DNA of 64,000 nucleotides from Rossellomorea sp. y25 (GTDB lineage: Bacteria; Bacillota; Bacilli; Bacillales; Bacillaceae_B), in NCBI RefSeq assembly GCF_038049935.1, contig NZ_CP145886.1:434001-498000 (forward strand), written 5' to 3'. Both the position numbers and the translations under genes were made by a program. Each line of letters starts with the position of its first letter. Position 1 is the stretch's first letter. A model generated the notes under the pieces. It was not told the DNA's origin. It made no database searches and saw only the letters and a program-made list of their open reading frames with translations. This document shows, piece after piece, positions 47,779-56,925 of this stretch.

Positions 47779-49137
47779 TTGAATTTAGGTGAAACCTCCA
47801 AAATGAAACAAGCAAAAGACATTGCCTTAAGAATTTCTGTCACCTATGTGCTATTAGGCGTTGTGTGGATTATATTGTCCGACTATTTTTCCATGATTCT
47901 CGCTCATGAAAAGCTAAGTATGTATATATATTTTCAGCGCTATAAAGGCTGGTTATTTACACTTGTAACAGGTATGATTATTTTTCTATTGGTATACAGG
48001 AGAACCTATGAATTAATACTCTCCAATGAAAAATTAAAGAAGAAAGAGAAACAACTCCAAATAAGGAATCAGCATTATCATTCCTTATTTGAACAAAATC
48101 CTGACGCGGTATTGGAGCTGACCTTGGATGGAAATGTGGTGTCCGTGAATTCTGAAGCAGAAGGATTGCTTGAATCCACCCATGAAGAGCTGAAAGAAGT
48201 GAAATTCAGCAAATTTTTGGATGAAGGCGAGATGAAACGAGTAACTGAGTACTTTTTTCAGACCTTCAAAGGCTGGGCGTCAACCTTTGAAACGACCATT
48301 CATTTAGCCAATGACAAACGGAAAATCCTGCGATGTTCTCTTGTCCCGATTATCATTAATCGAAAAGTGACAGGAATTTTTGCCATTGCAAGGGACATCA
48401 CTCTTCATCGTGAAAATGAAGAAATGGTGGTCGCTTCCGAAAAGCTTTCTGTCATTGGACAGCTTGCGGCTGCCGTAGCGCATGAAATCCGCAACCCCCT
48501 CACATCTTTGAAAGGGTTCATCCAGCTTATGCAAACAAGCAATAGAATCAACCATGATCATTTGGACATTATGCTCTCTGAAGTGGATCGGATTGACCTG
48601 ATCTCAGGGGAGATGCTGATACTTGGTAAACAGCAGGAAGTCCATTTTCGTCATGAAAAGCTGGATGACATCCTCAGACAAGTACTGGTGCTAATGGAAG
48701 CCCAAGCCCATCTTGATAATGTATCCATTCAATATGAAAACAAGGTGGAAAAACCGTTATATGTGTTGGGGGAAGGAAATCAGCTTAAGCAGGTGTTCAT
48801 TAACATTATTAAAAATGCGGTTGAATCCATACCTGACTATAAAGATGGAATCGTTTCGATCACATTGGAAGAGCGGGCATCGGCTGCCCATGTAATTGTG
48901 ACGGATAATGGAGTCGGCATGGACCCTGAAAGAATCGGGCACCTTGGAGAACCATTCTATTCAACGAAAGAAAAAGGGACGGGCCTTGGACTGGCCGTTT
49001 GTCAAAAGATTATTGAACGACATAAAGGACATTTACACTTTCAAAGTGAAATAGAAAAAGGAACCGCAGTGGAAATCAGCTTGCCAATCGTGGATCAAGA
49101 GATTCTGACTGCCTCTCGCGGATTAAGAAAGGACTAA
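47779..49137 (+). CDS. Sporulation-type sensor histidine kinase (orphan)
   Basis: A 452-residue kinase starting at TTG after AGGAGAAAG. Two membrane segments (about residues 17-39 and 57-75) with almost no external domain are followed by a PAS domain (about 98-210), a HisKA helix with the phosphorylated histidine H235 in AVAHEIRNPLTSLKGFIQLM, and an ATPase domain (NVVESIP-type N box, DNGVGMDPE, GTGLGLAVCQKI). The HEIRNPLTSLKGF sequence is typical of KinA-E kinases that phosphorylate Spo0F. No response regulator is adjacent. Confidence 0.87.
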   Translation: MNLGETSKMKQAKDIALRISVTYVLLGVVWIILSDYFSMILAHEKLSMYIYFQRYKGWLFTLVTGMIIFLLVYRRTYELILSNEKLKKKEKQLQIRNQHYHSLFEQNPDAVLELTLDGNVVSVNSEAEGLLESTHEELKEVKFSKFLDEGEMKRVTEYFFQTFKGWASTFETTIHLANDKRKILRCSLVPIIINRKVTGIFAIARDITLHRENEEMVVASEKLSVIGQLAAAVAHEIRNPLTSLKGFIQLMQTSNRINHDHLDIMLSEVDRIDLISGEMLILGKQQEVHFRHEKLDDILRQVLVLMEAQAHLDNVSIQYENKVEKPLYVLGEGNQLKQVFINIIKNAVESIPDYKDGIVSITLEERASAAHVIVTDNGVGMDPERIGHLGEPFYSTKEKGTGLGLAVCQKIIERHKGHLHFQSEIEKGTAVEISLPIVDQEILTASRGLRKD

Positions 49138-49141
49138 TAGC

Positions 49142-50275
49142 ATGAACTCTATATCAACCATTATTAAGACACCGTCAATCCAGAAGAACTGGGAAGAATC
49201 CGGCTTCACTTCATTAACCCCTGTACAGGAGCGTGTAGTACCTCTCATCATGGAAGGGAGAGATGTTGTTTGTGAATCTCCGACGGGAACAGGGAAGACG
49301 CTTGCGTATCTGCTTCCGATCATCCAAGCCATTGATCCATCAAGAAAACAGGCTCAAGCTGTCATCCTTGCTCCATCACGAGAGCTTGTCATGCAAATCC
49401 AGCAGGAAATCCAGAAATGGGCGAAGGGTACCGACGTCACGAGCGCGGCGTTCATTGGAGGAGCGAACATTAAGAAGCAAGTAGAGAAACTGAAGAAAAA
49501 GCCACATATCGTAGTGGGAACAACGGGTCGCTTGATCGAATTGATGAAAATGAAAAAGCTGAAGATGCATGAAGTGAAAACCATCGTCGTCGATGAGTTC
49601 GATTTAATGATCTCATCAGAACATATCCGTGAAGTGAAGGATATCATCAAAGCCACCTTAAAAGAGCGTCAGGTTCTATTCTTCTCGGCCACTTTATCAG
49701 ACGAAACCGAGAACGTAGCAGAATCATTATTGCAAAACCATGAAATCGTCAAAATGGAAGCCAATCTCGATAACCCGAAAGTGGATCATGTGTATGTATA
49801 CAGTGAGCTGAGAGACAAAATGGAAGCTCTAAGAAGCATTTCATATTTCAAAGGAATCAAAGCACTTGTATTTTTCAATCAACTGGAGAAGCTCTCTGAA
49901 ATAGAAGAAAAGCTGAAGTATAAGGGAGTCGAGCTGGAAGTATTGGCAGGGGAATCAAACAAGATGGAGCGTAAGCAATCACTGGACCGCTTCCGTTCAG
50001 GAAAAGTGTCCATGCTTCTGACAACAGACGTGGCAGCACGCGGCCTTGATATCACAGACGTCACACACGTTGTCCATTACGACTTCCCAAGCGATACAAA
50101 ACAATACATTCACCGCTCAGGAAGAACCGGTCGCATGGGAGCGGAAGGAACCGTCATCTGTCTCGTATCCAAACGCGAGCTGAGCTTCCTCGAGAAACTG
50201 AGCAAAGAACTCAACCTCCCATTCCAAGAAAAAACCATTCGAGGCGGGGGACTTCAAGCACCGGAACAAAAGTAA
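49142..50275 (+). CDS. yfmL: DEAD-box RNA helicase, YfmL type
   Basis: A 377-residue two-domain helicase. It has Q motif TPVQERVVP, Walker A SPTGTGKT (46-53), motif II DEFD (151-154) in place of DEAD, motif III SAT (182-184) and motif VI HRSGRTGRMG. The short length without a C-terminal RNA-binding tail and the DEFD box suggest a YfmL-like ribosome-assembly helicase. It starts 5 bp after the kinase stop, so the two are probably cotranscribed. A hairpin terminator follows. Confidence 0.86.
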   Translation: MNSISTIIKTPSIQKNWEESGFTSLTPVQERVVPLIMEGRDVVCESPTGTGKTLAYLLPIIQAIDPSRKQAQAVILAPSRELVMQIQQEIQKWAKGTDVTSAAFIGGANIKKQVEKLKKKPHIVVGTTGRLIELMKMKKLKMHEVKTIVVDEFDLMISSEHIREVKDIIKATLKERQVLFFSATLSDETENVAESLLQNHEIVKMEANLDNPKVDHVYVYSELRDKMEALRSISYFKGIKALVFFNQLEKLSEIEEKLKYKGVELEVLAGESNKMERKQSLDRFRSGKVSMLLTTDVAARGLDITDVTHVVHYDFPSDTKQYIHRSGRTGRMGAEGTVICLVSKRELSFLEKLSKELNLPFQEKTIRGGGLQAPEQK

Positions 50276-50286
50276 AATAAATAATT

Positions 50287-50319
50287 AGAGGTCCGTTGAG
50301 GGACGGACCTCTGTTTTTT
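50287..50319 (+). terminator. Helicase terminator built from the GGGACGGACC repeat
   Basis: AGAGGTCCGT (50287-50296) pairs perfectly with ACGGACCTCT (50303-50312), followed by GTTTTTT. It contains the decamer GGGACGGACC seen elsewhere. Confidence 0.9.
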
Positions 50320-50359
50320 AACTGGATGTGTTGATGTCTACCCATCCCAAATAATAATC

Positions 50360-51973
50360 CTAACTTCCAAACACAACGTTTCCATCCATCAATGTCATCC
50401 AAACACCAGTCTCCAGCATTTCCTCTGCTTCCACATCATACAAATTCCGGTCCAAGACGACTAAATCCGCTTTCTTTCCGACTTCGATCGTTCCTAAATC
50501 ATGCTCTCTGAAGTTTCCGTAGGCAGGGGATTTCGTATAATGAATCAATGCATTTGCTAATGAAATCTTTTCATGAGGATTCCAGCCGCCTTGAGGAGTT
50601 CCGTCCTCATGCTTTCTGGTAACCGCCCGGTAAAGACCAAGCATGGGATTCAGGTCCACAATCGGAAAGTCCGTTCCGAAAGCGATACTGGCCCTATGAT
50701 TCTGCAAGGATCCAATCGGCCAGGTGAATCGAGCCCTTTCCGGACCAAGCCTGTCTAAGTAGGCATGTGTATCCATAGACCCTGATGTCAGATGTTCAGG
50801 CTGAATGGATGCAATGACGCCTAACTTCGCAAACCGATCGAAGTCACTTGGACTGCATACTTCAATATGCTCGATTGTATGGCGTGAATCCCGCACCCCG
50901 TTTACACTCCGGGCATGCTCATACAAATCCAGTCCCAACCGGACCGCAGCGTCGCCACATGCGTGCAGGCGGATCCTGAAACCTTCCCGGTCTGCGTCTT
51001 CAATCCATTTTTGGTAAACGTGAGAATCATAAATTGTGCCGCCGGTTTCAGAAGGACGGTCCGAGTACGGCTGAAGCAAAAAGCCCGTATAGGTGAGGGG
51101 GACACCATCCAGGAACTGCTTCGAGCCGGAAAATTGAAGTTTATCGGATTGATACTTTTCCCTGAATCTGATACCACGCTCAAGGTTTCCGTCCAAAACA
51201 TCCAAAAAATGAATTCTCGTCGTCAGTGTTCCCTTTTCCTCAAAGGTCCTATAAAAAGCTGGATCCCCCAAAGTATATCCGGGAAGAGGAAGCATATCAG
51301 AAACAGAGGTTATGCCGTAGGATGAAGTCTTAGCCAACATCCCGTTCATCAGCCTGGTTTTCTTTTTTTCATCAAACTTAAAAGCTTCAATGACATACTG
51401 AACAGCGGTCTCATACAAAAAGCCGATCGGCTCCCCATGCTCGTCTTTTTCAATCTTTCCAAAAGGGGGTTCAGGAGTATCCCGATGAATTCCCAATTTC
51501 TGAAGAGCAGCTGTATTCAGCCATGCACTATGAGCTTCTTCATTCAGAAGCACAACGGGACGGTGGGACATGTACTGATCCAGAGAGTGACGGGAGGGAA
51601 GAGTCTGCCCAGGCCAGCGTACGTGATGCCAGCCGAATCCAAGGACCCATTCTTCATCTGGATGGTCCTTTGCATACTCCGCAACCATTTTTGCCGTCGC
51701 TTCTTCTGAATGGCCGAATGTCAGCTGACAGAATCCCTCGAACATCGCCCCTAAAAACAAATGGAGATGAAAGTCATGAAAACCTGCCATCACCAGGCGG
51801 TTTCCAACATCCCATGTTTCTGTCGATGGTCCTGTAAAGCTTATCATCTCTGTACGGGGACCAACTCCAATAATACGGTCATCCCGAACGGCCACGAACC
51901 CATCAAAAGGGAACACAGCATTTCCCGTAAATATGGATTTACTTACAATGATCTTATGAGCTTTATGATCCAT
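50360..51973 (-). CDS. ytcJ: YtcJ-like metal-dependent amidohydrolase
   Basis: About 537 residues of the amidohydrolase_3 type. The metal site is formed by GFHDFHLHLFLGA, HACGDAAVRLGLD, HTIEHIEVC and FGTDFPIVDLNP. Enzymes of this group hydrolyse amides, often N-substituted formamides or related compounds. The specific substrate is not known. The start at 51973 (MDHKAHKII) has GGAGAGG just upstream; a longer frame to 52090 exists but is A+T-rich and lacks such a site. It is convergent with the helicase gene. Confidence 0.85.
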   Translation of the reverse strand: MDHKAHKIIVSKSIFTGNAVFPFDGFVAVRDDRIIGVGPRTEMISFTGPSTETWDVGNRLVMAGFHDFHLHLFLGAMFEGFCQLTFGHSEEATAKMVAEYAKDHPDEEWVLGFGWHHVRWPGQTLPSRHSLDQYMSHRPVVLLNEEAHSAWLNTAALQKLGIHRDTPEPPFGKIEKDEHGEPIGFLYETAVQYVIEAFKFDEKKKTRLMNGMLAKTSSYGITSVSDMLPLPGYTLGDPAFYRTFEEKGTLTTRIHFLDVLDGNLERGIRFREKYQSDKLQFSGSKQFLDGVPLTYTGFLLQPYSDRPSETGGTIYDSHVYQKWIEDADREGFRIRLHACGDAAVRLGLDLYEHARSVNGVRDSRHTIEHIEVCSPSDFDRFAKLGVIASIQPEHLTSGSMDTHAYLDRLGPERARFTWPIGSLQNHRASIAFGTDFPIVDLNPMLGLYRAVTRKHEDGTPQGGWNPHEKISLANALIHYTKSPAYGNFREHDLGTIEVGKKADLVVLDRNLYDVEAEEMLETGVWMTLMDGNVVFGS

Positions 51974-52152
51974 CCTCGCCTCTCCAATCTTTTTCAAGAT
52001 GCTAAATCGATTGTAACCAGAATAAGGAAAAAATACAAACAAACGTTTCTCATCACGAGTATAAGGTTTTATGAAAAATTCAATTTTCAAGAAGGCATTA
52101 AAAAATACAATGTTGAATAGTAAAAGAGAACAAGAAGAAAAGGAGAATGATT

Positions 52153-52698
52153 ATGCTGACAAGAACCTTCCCTGTACTTGAAACAGAAAGATTCCGCTTA
52201 AGACAGATGGAAGAAGGGGATGCTCCCCAAGTATTTGATTATTTTTCAAAAGATGAAGTTACACGATATTATGATTTAGAATCGTTTCAAGAAGAAAAAC
52301 AAGCTGTTGAGATCATCAATAAATGGAGCGAGAGGTTTCAGGTGAATGAAGGGATCAGATGGGGGATTGCTCTAAAAGAAACAGACGAAATCATCGGAAG
52401 CTGCGGTTTTCATCAATGGGAAAAAGAACACTTCAAGGCCGAGGTGGGATTTGAAGTTCATCCAACGTATTGGAAACAAGGGGTTATGACCGAGGTTTTA
52501 AGACCGATCCTGCAGTACGGGTTTGAAGAAATGTCTCTTAATAGAATAGAAGCGTTTTATGATCCGGAAAATACAGCTTCAAAGAATTGCCTTGAAAAAG
52601 CGGGGTTTACGTTTGAAGGAGTATTGAGAAAAGCGGCATTTGAAAAGGGTATCTTTTGCGATGCAGCTGTTTGTTCCCTGTTAAAAGAAGAGTTTTAA
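52153..52698 (+). CDS. GNAT acetyltransferase (RimJ/RimL-like)
   Basis: A 181-residue acetyltransferase. LETERFRLRQMEEGDAPQVFDYFS opens the domain (in blocks), EVGFEVHPTYWKQGVMTEVLRPIL is the acetyl-CoA-binding region, and NRIEAFYDPENTASKNCLEKAGFTFEG closes it. This is the ribosomal-protein/aminoglycoside-like N-acetyltransferase branch. The ATG at 52153 is 6 bp after AAGGAGA; the ATG at 52147 touches it. Confidence 0.88.
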   Translation: MLTRTFPVLETERFRLRQMEEGDAPQVFDYFSKDEVTRYYDLESFQEEKQAVEIINKWSERFQVNEGIRWGIALKETDEIIGSCGFHQWEKEHFKAEVGFEVHPTYWKQGVMTEVLRPILQYGFEEMSLNRIEAFYDPENTASKNCLEKAGFTFEGVLRKAAFEKGIFCDAAVCSLLKEEF

Positions 52699-52705
52699 AC
52701 AAAAT

Positions 52706-52748
52706 TTAAGACGCTGCTTATGTCTATATCACATAAACAGCGCCTTAA
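52706..52748. terminator. Long hairpin, T-run on the minus-strand side
   Basis: An 18-bp imperfect stem (52706-52723 with 52731-52748). The T-rich tract (AAATTTTGTTT) follows it in the leftward direction, so it would terminate leftward transcripts best, and perhaps also end the acetyltransferase mRNA. Confidence 0.65.
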
Positions 52749-52862
52749 CTTAAGTAAACCTTATTCAATTAACTTTACTATCCTTTCTTACTAATACACA
52801 TACTTAACATTGTTTTTGAATTAATGGTATTGCATGTATTATTTAGTTTATTTTCTCTTGCC

Positions 52863-53100
52863 GCTGATTTCCCCACACGCCCACATGTTACGAAGATAGT
52901 TTTCACGGGCTATCTTCTTGCGTACCATGATGTTAGCATGCTTCGCTTACACTCTTCATTGGAATCATCTCCTGAAATAAGATTGCGCATTCCCGCATAT
53001 CCACACATCTTGAAATCAGTTTTCACGGGCCGATCTCAAAAGCGAGATGTGATGCTGACATGCTTTGCTAGCTTACTTCATTGGAATCACGCCTTCCTTT
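52863..53100. repeat. Two tandem 120-bp structured repeats
   Basis: AGTTTTCACGGGC at 52898 and 53018 (120 bp apart) and TTCATTGGAATCA at 52955 and 53077 (122 bp apart) mark two units. In each unit the sequence TTTTCACGGG is the loop of a hairpin whose stem differs (GAAGATAG/CTATCTTC in unit 1). No ORF is supported. See findings. Confidence 0.75.
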
Positions 53101-53270
53101 AAAGTTTGTGTTTGTTAATCATTTATTAATTATATATTAACAAATTATAAAATTAATGCAAATGTTCAGAATAATCAATATAATGGGATCTGGGCTGTTT
53201 TTAACGATGAAATAGTGGGTTATCTCACTTTATCTCAATCTTTCTTATTTTTAAAAAGCTTTTTCTAATA

Positions 53271-53330
53271 AAGCGAGTAGTAGTTGATTTCCGCTACAGG
53301 TGCTCGCTTTCCGCGGGGCGGGCGGATAGC
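53271..53330. repeat. Truncated family B palindrome
   Basis: The block GTTGATTTCCGCTACAGG followed by TGCTCGCTTTCCGCGGGGCG is the reverse complement of the right end of the element at 59637-59762. The other end is missing. Confidence 0.78.
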
Positions 53331-53409
53331 ATCCCCAATATAGGCTGCAGATTCTCTCCCGTGGTTTTTATATAGCTTCTGAAAAAAAGTTCAATATAAT
53401 GTTGACCGT

Positions 53410-53535
53410 TCCTTTCCGCTCCAGGCACTTTCTTTCCGCGGGGAGGAAGTCGAGCCTCGGGCTTTGCCCTGTGGGGTCTCGACTTTTCCTCTATTTCCCG
53501 CAGGAGTAAAGTGCCTTCCGCTCCAATCCACTCTA
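53410..53535. repeat. Family B-like palindromic repeat (full length)
   Basis: The ends CCGCTCCAGGCACTTTCTTT and AAAGTGCCTTCCGCTCC form inverted repeats around GTCGAG(CC)...(GG)TCTCGAC and a GGGCTTTGCCC core. The whole could fold as one long hairpin. It is related in sequence to the element at 59637-59762. Confidence 0.8.
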
Positions 53536-53624
53536 TGCAACTACATTTTTATTGCCTATAAATATGGACAGACAAAAACATTAAAGCTCATTTTGAAAAT
53601 ATGAAATGAGAAAAAACAGAGCCA

Positions 53625-53861
53625 TTAATCTAATCTTCTATTAAGATAATATTTTTCCAAGTCCAATTCCCTATTCACTAGCAGTTCCATTTGTTCTAGG
53701 TGATGTGTTTCCACGACGGGATCGAGGTGGGACCAGTGAACTTTATTGACGAAGTAATAGTTTCTGATTTTCCTGAGGATGACAAGGGAGTGGGGGAAGT
53801 GATCGAATTCTGCTTTTATACTGTTGAAGCGGGTAAAGCCCCATTTTGTTAGATTCATCAT
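53625..53861 (-). CDS. Small hypothetical protein
   Basis: A 78-residue basic, soluble protein (MMNLTKWGFTRFNSIKAEFDHF...) with AGGTGAT before its ATG. I do not recognise it. It diverges from the UvrD-type helicase gene and shares the 255-bp upstream region that holds two near-identical palindromes. The His/Tyr/Trp-rich composition and sensible ribosome site support a real gene. Confidence 0.6.
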   Translation of the reverse strand: MMNLTKWGFTRFNSIKAEFDHFPHSLVILRKIRNYYFVNKVHWSHLDPVVETHHLEQMELLVNRELDLEKYYLNRRLD

Positions 53862-53924
53862 TTATCACCTAATGTTTTATTACCTTTTCTTTCAATATGT
53901 TAATCCTCAAGGAGCATATCCGAT

Positions 53925-53996
53925 TTAAACAAACGTTTGATTAGTTCTACAAAACATTTATTCTACTAGGGTTCAAGGGATTAAACAATCGTTTAA
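53925..53996. promoter_or_regulatory. Two copies of a TTAAACAAwCGTTTrA palindrome
   Basis: TTAAACAAACGTTTGA (53925-53940) and TTAAACAATCGTTTAA (53981-53996), 56 bp apart start to start, lie in the divergent region between the 78-codon gene and the helicase gene. They look like operators of a TetR-type or similar repressor. Confidence 0.6.
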
Positions 53997-54116
53997 CAGT
54001 ATTTACATATCTAGTAGTCTATCCCTATCGTCCTGAGATTGTCATTGCTATTTTTGAAGGGCTCTTGTTATGATGAGAAGGTTATGAATCGTAAAGGAAA
54101 GCTAGGAGAATGAGCT

Positions 54117-56369
54117 TTGAATAAAGTATTGACGAACTATTCTATTTACCCATATGAAGCGGAAAAGAAGGAAATTCCGGTAGCGCCACTACATAAAGGC
54201 GAAACGACGAAACAGCTGATATCCTCTCATGAAGAGGACGCTTTTTTCTTTCGGACGATGGAGGAGGCAGGCATTCATTTGAATGCTTCTCAGATAGAGG
54301 CTGTGCGTCATGTGAAGGGACCGTGCTTAACCCTTGCTGGAGCCGGGACTGGAAAGACAACAGTTCTCGTTTGCCGGGCAGGCTACTTGATGACCGTGAA
54401 AGATATTCAGCCGAGGAATATTTTACTTGTGACATTTACAAAGAAAGCGGCAGAAGAAATGAAGCAGAGGATTTCAAGCCTGCCGGGGACGGAAGCGGGC
54501 GGACAGGTTCATGCCAGTACGTTTCATGCTCTGTTTCTTTATTTATTGAGATCCCGTCATTACACACAAGAAGTGATCGGGAACGAGCGCTATAAACAAA
54601 TTATCTTGAAGCAAATTCAGAGAGAAATGAATATATATGACCCTTATGATGCGGAGACGCTCCTCGCAAAACTCTCTCATTATAAGCTGAATCAAAAAGA
54701 TATCAGGGACCTTCCACAGAAATCCAAATCAGAAAAAGAAGTGCGAGACATTCTCTTAAAATATGAAGAGTGGAAGCGAATGAATCATAAGATGGATTTT
54801 GATGATATTTTGACAGAGGCATATCAATTATTACTTTCGAATCCCAACCTTTTGACCTCTCTTCAGCATCGTTTCCAGTACGTGATGGTAGATGAATTCC
54901 AGGATACGAATCTTGTACAATATGAGCTTATGAAGTTGATTGCCGCTCATCGGAATTTGTTCGTAGTAGGGGATGATGATCAAACGATCTACACCTTTAA
55001 CGGCGCAAGAAACGAATTTATTTTGGATTTTGATGAAGAGTTCCCGGATGCAAGGGTTGTAACATTGAAGGAGAACTACCGATCTGATGCCTATATTATA
55101 GGGCTCGGGAATGAAGTAATTGGAAGGAATGATCACCGCCGGAAAAAAGAGCTCATTGCCACGAAAATAGAAGGGCAGAAGCCTCTTTATTCAAGACCGG
55201 CAACTGCTGATGAAGAGGCCGTTTGGATCACAGAAGAAATCCATCGGTTAATAGAAGAAGGCTATACGTACGGGGATATGACGATTCTTCACCGCACGAT
55301 GAGCAGCGGGCGGGCGGTCTTTGAGCAACTGCTATTAAAGGAAATTCCTTTTACGCCATATAATCAAAAGGATTCCCTCTTCTATGAAAACTGGACGGTG
55401 AAACCGGTGGTGGATTACTTGCGGCTATCGATGGTTCCAAGGAACTTTTCAGCCATGGAATCACTACTGCCGACTCTTTTTATAAGAAGGGACCGGGGGA
55501 TGGCTCATATTCTGGAGGAAGATCGTAAGGAGAGAAAGAAATATCCTCTTATCCATTTAACGACATTATCAGGATTGAAGCCGTTTCAGATAAAGAATAT
55601 AAAAGAACGGATGAAATTTCTAAAGTCGATCGGAGACCAGTCACCGGAAGCTGCAATCAAACGGATCAGGAAGGAATTCTATCATCAATACATCGATGCC
55701 CAGGAATCTCATGTGGTAACAGAACAGAAGGAACTCATTAAAGAAATGCTGGACGAGCTTGAAGGATCGGCGAAGCGTTTTGATACGATTTCCAGTTTTA
55801 TTACTTTTATTGATGAAATGAAAGCAAAGTATGAGGAAATCTATACAAATCAGAGTCAAAAGAAGAACACGAACAGCGTTTCCCTCATGACGATCCATCG
55901 TTCCAAAGGTTTGGAATTCCCCGTCGTGTTTTTAATCGGGGCCATTGAAGGGAACCTTCCTCATAGCTCAGCCCTGAATGCCAATAAGCTTGAAGATAAG
56001 GTATACAAAGATCCGAATCAAATGGAAAAGGCTTTGGGTGCAGTAGAGGAAGAAAGGCGGCTCGCTTATGTGGCCATCACAAGAGCAAAAGAAAAATTAT
56101 TTATTTCTTCTCCTGCTTATTATCAAGGGGAGACGCGGAAGTGTTCACGCTTTATTGCGGACTTATTTAGGAATGAACCCCACACGGATCAGCCGAAAAC
56201 ATCTAAAAAGGCGAGGAGTGGGAAGGTGAGTAAAATCTTGGCCTGGGTTTGCACAAATACCAAGTGCATTGCCTGGCAGAGACCGGAAACCCATGAGGAT
56301 ACGGAATCCAAGGTTTGTCCCCTTTGCTCGAGTCCAATGAAGCTTGGTGAAAAGGAAATCACTGAATAA
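54117..56369 (+). CDS. yjcD: UvrD/Rep-family helicase with C-terminal zinc ribbon
   Basis: A 750-residue superfamily 1 helicase. Walker A AGAGTGKT (74-81), VTFTKKAAEEMKQR, DEFQDTN, GDDDQTIYTF, TIHRSKGLEFPVVF and VAITRAKEKL cover the helicase motifs in order. The last 45 residues hold four cysteines (CTNTKC and CPLC) as a probable zinc ribbon. It resembles B. subtilis YjcD rather than PcrA. The start is TTG at 54117 with GGAG at 8 bp; the ATG at 54110 runs into a stop after four codons. Confidence 0.86.
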   Translation: MNKVLTNYSIYPYEAEKKEIPVAPLHKGETTKQLISSHEEDAFFFRTMEEAGIHLNASQIEAVRHVKGPCLTLAGAGTGKTTVLVCRAGYLMTVKDIQPRNILLVTFTKKAAEEMKQRISSLPGTEAGGQVHASTFHALFLYLLRSRHYTQEVIGNERYKQIILKQIQREMNIYDPYDAETLLAKLSHYKLNQKDIRDLPQKSKSEKEVRDILLKYEEWKRMNHKMDFDDILTEAYQLLLSNPNLLTSLQHRFQYVMVDEFQDTNLVQYELMKLIAAHRNLFVVGDDDQTIYTFNGARNEFILDFDEEFPDARVVTLKENYRSDAYIIGLGNEVIGRNDHRRKKELIATKIEGQKPLYSRPATADEEAVWITEEIHRLIEEGYTYGDMTILHRTMSSGRAVFEQLLLKEIPFTPYNQKDSLFYENWTVKPVVDYLRLSMVPRNFSAMESLLPTLFIRRDRGMAHILEEDRKERKKYPLIHLTTLSGLKPFQIKNIKERMKFLKSIGDQSPEAAIKRIRKEFYHQYIDAQESHVVTEQKELIKEMLDELEGSAKRFDTISSFITFIDEMKAKYEEIYTNQSQKKNTNSVSLMTIHRSKGLEFPVVFLIGAIEGNLPHSSALNANKLEDKVYKDPNQMEKALGAVEEERRLAYVAITRAKEKLFISSPAYYQGETRKCSRFIADLFRNEPHTDQPKTSKKARSGKVSKILAWVCTNTKCIAWQRPETHEDTESKVCPLCSSPMKLGEKEITE

Positions 56370-56375
56370 AAAAAG

Positions 56376-56415
56376 AGCCCGGGCGTCCTGGAAGACAGGA
56401 CGTCCGGGCTTTTTG
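56376..56415 (+). terminator. Terminator of the helicase gene
   Basis: A 15-bp GC-rich stem, AGCCCGGGCGTCCTG (56376-56390) with CAGGACGTCCGGGCT (56396-56410), with one G-T pair, then T-run. Confidence 0.93.
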
Positions 56416-56433
56416 ATTTACTGACCGTAAAGA

Positions 56434-56553
56434 TGTCAACCGTTATACGAATTTATCGGCCTTTATAGAAAGATATCAACCTTTATTAGGATTTATCAAC
56501 TGTTCTTTCAATTTATCCACCGTATTTTCAAACTATCGACCGTTCTACAAAAA
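56434..56553. repeat. Six-unit array with exact 20-bp period (core TATCAACCGT)
   Basis: Six units start TrTC at 56434, 56454, 56474, 56494, 56514 and 56534, each 20 bp. The first 10-11 bases are conserved (TATCAACCGTT) and the rest vary but stay A/T-rich. It begins 18 bp after the helicase terminator. Confidence 0.85.
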
Positions 56554-56592
56554 ATGACGAATTTTACTAGCGGTCATTGAAGGACCAAACCA

Positions 56593-56733
56593 TCATTGTG
56601 AAAAATGATCATGATCATGAGAGTCGATTTTTTTCGCATCATTTGAATCCAAAGCTTGTCTTAAGAAATAAATAAGAATACCCAAAATCATCCCAAGCAT
56701 TACGACTAAACCCAAAGTGATTGTAATTCCCAT
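56593..56733 (-). CDS. Small membrane protein with His-rich tail
   Basis: A 46-codon ORF. One membrane segment (TLGLVVMLGMILGILIYFL, residues 6-24) is followed by a polar tail ending DSHDHDHFSQ. An AAGGAGGCGG ribosome site with 4-5 bp spacing to the ATG makes translation likely. The histidine/aspartate tail could bind a metal. The family is not recognised, and no partner gene is adjacent. Confidence 0.68.
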   Translation of the reverse strand: MGITITLGLVVMLGMILGILIYFLRQALDSNDAKKIDSHDHDHFSQ

Positions 56734-56823
56734 TTTGCCGCCTCCTTTTTAACATAACTATGGTCCAATTTCCATCAATTTAAACCTCTATATCGTTAGT
56801 CTATGAATAGGAGGAGGCAATAT

Positions 56824-56925
56824 ATGCGATTTAATATCATTTATAGGCAGAATCAATTCAGTAAAAAGGAACTATTTTCTAAATATGCTCATAATTATAG
56901 AACATATGTTCGTTTTTTATGTTAA
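56824..56925 (+). CDS. Possible 33-residue basic peptide
   Basis: A 33-codon ORF with the very strong ribosome site AGGAGGAGG 6 bp before the ATG. The product is basic and aromatic (FNIIYRQNQ..., ends YVRFLC). The stop codon lies in the -10 of the toxin promoter, so its coding end overlaps the LexA-like box. It may be a leader or chance ORF. Confidence 0.4.
   Translation: MRFNIIYRQNQFSKKELFSKYAHNYRTYVRFLC

Noticed and set aside
52824..53102. 92-codon ORF in the repeat-rich gap
   Set aside because: It runs through both tandem repeat units, lacks a ribosome site and has unnatural composition.
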